Source of the DNA: JAVKSM01 sp039583705 | Lineage (GTDB): Bacteria > Actinomycetota > Actinomycetes > Mycobacteriales > Pseudonocardiaceae | Direction of reading: 5' to 3' | Length of the DNA: 27,660 bases | Assembly: GCA_039583705.1 (NCBI GenBank) | Contig: JAVKSM010000030.1 | Location: 1 to 27,660 of the forward strand | Part shown: positions 24,039 through 27,660 of the stretch, piece after piece | Layout: each line of letters starts with the position of its first letter | Position numbering within the stretch: position 1 is the stretch's first letter | The notes under the pieces: generated by a model | Seen by the model: the letters and a program-made list of their open reading frames with translations, nothing else | The model's database searches: none | What the model was told of the DNA's origin: nothing | Program-made: the position numbers and the translations under genes

Positions 24039-24630
24039 GACCCGCCGTGGACGCGGAGCGGCCTACCGGGCGTTGTGGGAGTGGCCGCTGCACTCCCCGC
24101 GCCGCCTGCTCAGCTGCCTCGTCGGGGTGCTCGCCGTCGGGCTGACCGTCAGCTTGCTGAGCACGCTGGTCGGCGGCGCGATCCGCGGGCCCGGGGTTCC
24201 CGCCCCCGCCGGCGCTCCCGGTGCCGCCGCGGCACCGACGAACGCCGCGGCGGCACCGGGAGCCGGGGTGCCCCGCGTCGCCGAACTCGCCCCGCCGACG
24301 CTGCCGCTGTCCGCCGCGTCACCGGCGGCGCTGGCCGCCGCCGGGAGCTGGGCCGCCGCCTGGGTCACCCACCCGCAAGGCACCAGCATCGAGCAGTGGC
24401 TCGCCGGCCTGGCCCCCTACACCACCGACGAGTTCCTCGGCACCTTGTCCACCGTGGACGTCACCAACATCCCGGCCAGCCGGGTCGCCGGCGCACCGCG
24501 GCCGGTCCAGGCGCACGCCGACTCGGTGCTGGCGGACGTGCCCACCGACGGCCCGACGCTGCGCGTCCTGGTGGTCGACACCGGTGCCACTGGCTGGAAG
24601 GTCGCCGGCTACGACAAGGCCGTGCCGTGA
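24028..24630 (+). CDS. Bitopic membrane protein, VirB8/TcpC-like position
   Basis: This 200-residue protein begins at GTG 24028, overlapping the previous gene by 11 bases. A basic cytoplasmic start (MPIRTRRGRGAAYRALWEW) leads to one membrane helix (LLSCLVGVLAVGLTVSLLSTLVG, about 27-49). An Ala/Pro/Gly-rich linker comes next (55-100), then an external domain of about 100 residues with WAAAWVTHPQGTSIEQWLAG. This topology and size match VirB8-like proteins such as TcpC, in which an NTF2-like domain sits outside the membrane. The external domain ends LRVLVVDTGATGWKVAGYD, like the last strands of such a fold. The assignment is by topology and gene order. Confidence 0.65.
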   Translation: MPIRTRRGRGAAYRALWEWPLHSPRRLLSCLVGVLAVGLTVSLLSTLVGGAIRGPGVPAPAGAPGAAAAPTNAAAAPGAGVPRVAELAPPTLPLSAASPAALAAAGSWAAAWVTHPQGTSIEQWLAGLAPYTTDEFLGTLSTVDVTNIPASRVAGAPRPVQAHADSVLADVPTDGPTLRVLVVDTGATGWKVAGYDKAVP

Positions 24631-24640
24631 CGGCGCGGTG

Positions 24641-25642
24641 ATGAAGGCATGGCGGCTGGCACTCCCGGCGCTGGCGCTCGGGGTGGTGGTGCTGCTCGCG
24701 GTCGGCATCGGGCTGGTCGTGGCGACGACCGTCGGCGGGGGTCTCGACGGGTCCGGCGGCCTCTGTGACCCCGGCGTCGGGCTGCTCGGCGACGGCACCG
24801 GCGGGATCGGGGGGGTTTCGATCGACCTCGACGCTCAGCAGCGCGACAACGCCACGACGATCATCGGTGTCGCCAAGGGCATGAACGTGCCGCCGCGGGC
24901 CGCGCTGGTCGCGCTGGCCACGGCGCTGCAGGAGTCGACGCTGCACAACTACTCGGTGGCCACCGACCACGACTCCCTCGGGCTGTTCCAGCAACGCCCC
25001 AGCCAGGGCTGGGGGACCCCGGCACAGCTCACCGACCCGGTCTACGCGGCGACGGCCTTCCTGGACCACCTGCTGGCCATCCCCGGCTGGGAGCAGCTTC
25101 CGGTGACCGTCGCCGCGCAGCTCGTGCAGCGCTCGGCGTTCCCCACCGCCTATGCCAAATGGGAGGGGCTGGCCGGCGACCTGCTCACCGCGCTCGGCGG
25201 CATCGCCGACCCGATCGGGTGCGCGTTGGCGGGCTCGGCGCTCGCGCTGCCCGCCGGTATCGCCACGGCGGCCATCTCCTTCGCGCTCGGCGAGCTCGGC
25301 AAGCCCTACGTCTGGGGGGCGACCGGACCCGGCTCCTACGACTGCTCCGGGCTCGTGCTGCGGGCCTTCCAGGCGGCCGGGATCATCCTGCCGCGCACCG
25401 CCCGGGAGCAGTACTGGGCCGGAGCGCACCTCCCGGTGGCACAGGCCCAGCCCGGGGACCTGCTGTTCTGGGCCTACAACCCCGACGATCCGGCAACGAT
25501 CCACCACGTCGCGCTCTATCTGGGCAACAATCAGATCGCGGAGGCCCCGGACGTCGGGCTGACGGTCCGCACCCGGACGGTCTCGTTCACCGAGCACGAG
25601 CTGGTGCCGCTGGCGACGCGGCCCGGTACGAGGAGCACCTGA
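24641..25642 (+). CDS. Two-domain wall hydrolase: transglycosylase-like plus NlpC/P60
   Basis: This 333-residue anchored enzyme would open the peptidoglycan for the secretion channel. An N-terminal membrane helix (10-30) is followed by a Gly-rich linker. A lysozyme/SLT-like domain (70-185) then has E98 in ALQESTL and the SLGLFQQRPSQGWG motif. The C-terminal NlpC/P60 endopeptidase (210-333) has the Cys nucleophile C235 in YDCSGLVLRAF and the catalytic His in IHHVALYLG (288-289). Such two-domain enzymes (CwlT, TcpG, VirB1-like) are standard in Gram-positive conjugation clusters. ATG 24641 lies 10 bases after the previous stop; GTG 24638 is also possible. The end overlaps the next ATG (TGATG). 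Confidence 0.92.
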   Translation: MKAWRLALPALALGVVVLLAVGIGLVVATTVGGGLDGSGGLCDPGVGLLGDGTGGIGGVSIDLDAQQRDNATTIIGVAKGMNVPPRAALVALATALQESTLHNYSVATDHDSLGLFQQRPSQGWGTPAQLTDPVYAATAFLDHLLAIPGWEQLPVTVAAQLVQRSAFPTAYAKWEGLAGDLLTALGGIADPIGCALAGSALALPAGIATAAISFALGELGKPYVWGATGPGSYDCSGLVLRAFQAAGIILPRTAREQYWAGAHLPVAQAQPGDLLFWAYNPDDPATIHHVALYLGNNQIAEAPDVGLTVRTRTVSFTEHELVPLATRPGTRST

Positions 25643-26097
25643 TGATCCCCGACTATCCCGTCTCGTCCTTCCCGACCCGGCCCTCGTCAGTGACCCCGCT
25701 GGCCGACTACCTCGACCGGCCCTGCCCCGGGGCGGGGGACGACCATCTGGTGCTGCCCCGTTCGCTCGCCCAGTCGATGCCGCTGCGCTGGCAGCAGACC
25801 GCCGCCGCGCTGCTCACGGAGCTGCACGCGGCCTACGCCCACCTGGACTGGCCGCTCTACCGGGTGGTGCCCAGCCGCTGGGAGCGGCTCGTGGATCTCG
25901 ACGAGGACCAGCTCAGCGAGGCGGGCTACGTCGCCGACGTCGACGGCGACGGGGCGCTGGTGTACCGGGACCGGGCCGGCCGCCTGGTCCCCGACCCGGC
26001 GGGCAGGCGGGTGCTCGTCCCGGTGGTCGACCCGATCCCGCCGGCGGCCGCTGGCCACGTCGAACCGGGGTCCGCCGACTGGCCAGGAGCGGTGTGA
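25642..26097 (+). CDS. Unrecognised 151-residue protein closing the secretion operon
   Basis: I do not recognise this soluble protein. ATG 25642 has GAGGAG six bases before it and shares a base with the hydrolase stop, so it is part of the operon. It has no signal peptide or membrane helix. The middle is helical (LRWQQTAAALLTELHAAYAHL), followed by a small beta-rich part (GDGALVYRDRAGRLVPDPAG) and the end VDPIPPAAAGHVEPGS. Tryptophans and Asp/Glu are frequent. It may be a cytoplasmic accessory factor, chaperone or adaptor of the secretion system, but nothing in the sequence proves this. Confidence 0.75.
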   Translation: MIPDYPVSSFPTRPSSVTPLADYLDRPCPGAGDDHLVLPRSLAQSMPLRWQQTAAALLTELHAAYAHLDWPLYRVVPSRWERLVDLDEDQLSEAGYVADVDGDGALVYRDRAGRLVPDPAGRRVLVPVVDPIPPAAAGHVEPGSADWPGAV

Positions 26098-26432
26098 GGG
26101 CCTCAGAACCGGCGCGCGAGGACGATCAGATCGAGACCGTGCGCAGTCGACGGGCGGATCGGGTGCCACCGTTGGTGTGAGCTGCCACACAAGCGGGCCT
26201 TGTTTGGTGCTCTTCGGTACCGGAAAGGCGCTCAGGGCAACTCTTCTGGGGGGTCCCTCCACTCGGGGCCACTGGACAGGGAGGTGGCGGGGTGGGCTCA
26301 GGTGCGGCTGCGGCGGCGTTGGCGCTGTGCGGGTCCGGGTGGGGGTCCGAGAGCGGGTCCGAGAGCGGGTCCGAGAGCGGAAACGCCCCACGCGGCGGGT
26401 GTGCTCGGTTCGGAAGGTAACCGACGGTCGTG
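26098..26432. other. 335-base gap with short tandem repeats before the protease gene
   Basis: No supportable gene is seen here; frames that cross it translate the repeats into Arg/Val or Arg/Thr strings. It contains an imperfect TGTGA-GCTGCC-ACACA dyad (26176-26191) and the 12-bp repeats at 26343-26378. The promoter of the downstream gene probably lies here, but I cannot place it. Confidence 0.5.
26343..26378 (+). repeat. Three perfect 12-bp tandem repeats
   Basis: GGGTCCGAGAGC occurs three times without mismatch, and similar GGGTCCGGGT sequence lies just before it. It is 54 bases upstream of the protease gene start. Variation in copy number could change the promoter or leader spacing of that gene. 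Confidence 0.85.
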
Positions 26433-27660
26433 ATGCGTGCACGGGAGCTGCTGGCCCGGCCGGCGGTTGCGGTCGCCGTCGTGCTCGGGGTCTACGTGGT
26501 GCTGATGGGGCAGGGCGTCATCGACGCGGTGGCCCACCTGCACGTCCCGTTCGGCGTGGTGTCCTACGGCTGGTGGTCCGGGGCGGCGACGGCGGCGGGT
26601 GAGCTGGGCTTGGCCGCGCTGGTCGCCCTCGGCTACCTGTTGCTCGGCGGCTGGCTGTGTAGCCCCCGGGTCGAGCTGGGCCTGCCCCGGCGCGGCCGGT
26701 TCCTGGCCGCCGACGCCGCGATCGTGGGCACCCTGGTCACGGGCTTCGGCGCGATGCTGCTGGCCACGCCCCTGCTCATGCTGGGGCCGTCGTCCAACCA
26801 GCCCGTCGCCCAGGGCGGCTGGGCGACCTGGATGGCGATGGCGGCCTCCTCGCTGCGCACGGCGGTGCAGGAGGAGGTGGTGGTGGTCGCGCTGCCGGCG
26901 TTGCTGCTGCGCCGGGCCGGGCTGCCCGGGTGGACGATCGTGGTGATCTCGGCGGTGCTCCGGGCGCCTTACCACGTCTACCACGGCCTGTTCGCCCTGC
27001 CGTGGGCGGTGATCTGGGGCGGCGGCTACGCCCTTGCCTACCTGCGGTGGCGGCGGCTGGCCCCGCTGGTGATCATGCACGCCGCGCTGGACATCGTCGT
27101 CTACAGCGGCCAGATCTTCGGGCCGTCGGCCCGGCACCAGGCGGTGCTGGCCAGCCTGCTCCTCGCCGCGGTGGTGATGGCCGCCGCCCTGGTCGAAGAG
27201 CACCGGCACCGGCTGGCCAACCATCAGCGCGCCGCCGCTCGACGCTTCCTGGCCGGCGCGCTCGGCCGCCGCCCCGGGCCCTGGCTGGTGTCGGCGGCCG
27301 TGGCGGCGGTGCTGGCCGCCGACACCCTCGAGATGCTCGCCGGCGGCCCGGTCACCACTGTGGGACGGGCGCGCGCCGGGCTGCTCGCCGCGGCCGCGTT
27401 CGGTGCGGCGGTCGCGGGCCGGCGGCTGCTCGCCGCGTTCCTCCTCTGGTCGACCTCGGTGCTGACCCTGCGCGGTGCGGACGGCCGGGTCTGGGCGGTG
27501 GTGACCTGGTCGGCCCGGCCGCGGCGGCGGGCGCGGCTGTTGCACATCTCCTGCGCGCCGGGGCGCCACCGCGCCCAGGCCGCGGTGGCCGCCACCCGAC
27601 AGCTCGCCGCCGCCGCCGACGCCGTGGAGCTCACCCGGCTCGGCAACCGCGCCCCCGGGC
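26433..27660 (+). CDS. CPBP-family intramembrane protease, incomplete at the right edge
   Basis: At least 409 residues are visible and no stop is reached. About eight membrane helices are present. The CPBP (CAAX-protease/Abi) sites are recognisable: E147-E148 in TAVQEEVVVVALP, H184 in RAPYHVYHGLF and H216 with D220 in IMHAALD. The usual Arg of the first motif (EExxxR) is absent. Members cleave membrane substrates or act in bacteriocin immunity and protein maturation. After about residue 260 a further membrane region and a soluble part (RARLLHISCAPGRHRAQ...) extend beyond the normal family length, possibly the start of a second domain. ATG 26433 follows GTG 26430, with GAAGG about 14 bases upstream. 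It may belong with the secretion operon, although 335 bases separate them. Confidence 0.82.
   Translation, partial: MRARELLARPAVAVAVVLGVYVVLMGQGVIDAVAHLHVPFGVVSYGWWSGAATAAGELGLAALVALGYLLLGGWLCSPRVELGLPRRGRFLAADAAIVGTLVTGFGAMLLATPLLMLGPSSNQPVAQGGWATWMAMAASSLRTAVQEEVVVVALPALLLRRAGLPGWTIVVISAVLRAPYHVYHGLFALPWAVIWGGGYALAYLRWRRLAPLVIMHAALDIVVYSGQIFGPSARHQAVLASLLLAAVVMAAALVEEHRHRLANHQRAAARRFLAGALGRRPGPWLVSAAVAAVLAADTLEMLAGGPVTTVGRARAGLLAAAAFGAAVAGRRLLAAFLLWSTSVLTLRGADGRVWAVVTWSARPRRRARLLHISCAPGRHRAQAAVAATRQLAAAADAVELTRLGNRAPG

Noticed and set aside
26177..26602. Open frame across the 12-bp repeats
   Set aside because: It translates to Arg/Val repeat strings, lacks a ribosome site and overlaps the CPBP gene in another frame.
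18439..27660. Integrase, relaxase, origin of transfer or attachment site
   Set aside because: I looked for these because of the conjugation-type operon, but none is visible in the window. The tRNA-Gly gene is 7 kb away with housekeeping genes between, and no repeat of its 3' end was noticed.
1..27660. CRISPR array, insertion sequence or rRNA gene
   Set aside because: No regularly spaced repeats, transposase-like proteins or rRNA sequence were recognised. The repeats found are short tandem units or single hairpins.

Overview
The window is very GC-rich DNA with dense, mostly overlapping genes, many GTG starts and strong GGAGG-type ribosome binding sites, as in a high-GC Actinomycetota chromosome. 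Several genes point to an actinomycete of the Pseudonocardiales or a related order: a trmB gene next to a NYN-domain gene (the Rv0208c-Rv0207c pair of Mycobacterium), an actinobacterial dcd, a large membrane Fe-S reductase like Rv0338c, and the XRE/DUF5753, DUF397 and SAV2177-type methyltransferase families that are common in Streptomyces, Frankia and Pseudonocardiaceae but not in mycobacteria. The lineage is an inference from gene content.

Layout. 115-3469: a rightward cluster of a membrane-anchored protein, TrmB, a NYN nuclease-like protein and a TrzA/SAH-deaminase-type amidohydrolase, ending in a hairpin. 3596-4309: a secreted low-complexity Leu/Pro/Ala-rich protein. 4592-6289: an APC amino acid permease with a terminator-like hairpin. 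6350-8461: an accessory patch with a DUF397 gene behind a perfect Crp/GlxR-type site, a repeat-built hairpin, a convergent pair of small genes driven from a palindromic promoter, and an XRE/DUF5753 regulator. 8678-10825: a SAV2177-type methyltransferase divergent from that regulator, then a YihY/BrkB membrane protein. 11053-11126: tRNA-Gly(CCC) on the minus strand. 11350-13796: an N-terminal-half UDP-GlcNAc 2-epimerase-like protein and a CHASE3-HAMP-GAF-GGDEF diguanylate cyclase. 13870-17926, all leftward: dcd, a CDF cation transporter and the Fe-S reductase.

18439-26097 is one tightly coupled rightward operon that reads as the core of a Gram-positive type IV secretion (conjugation) machine. 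In order it has a VirB2-like small membrane protein, a VirB3/TcpE-like protein, a VirB4-type ATPase, a VirB6/TrbL-like channel protein with a long tail, a VirB8/TcpC-like anchor protein, a two-domain wall hydrolase (transglycosylase-like plus NlpC/P60) and an unrecognised 151-residue protein. It is followed by a CPBP-type intramembrane protease gene that runs off the right edge. No integrase, relaxase or coupling protein is seen inside the window. They would have to lie to the right if this is a mobile element, and otherwise the locus may be a resident secretion system.

The housekeeping genes act in tRNA modification, dUTP supply, ion export, electron transfer and c-di-GMP signalling. The most unusual parts are the accessory patch at 6350-8680 and the secretion operon with its protease neighbour.
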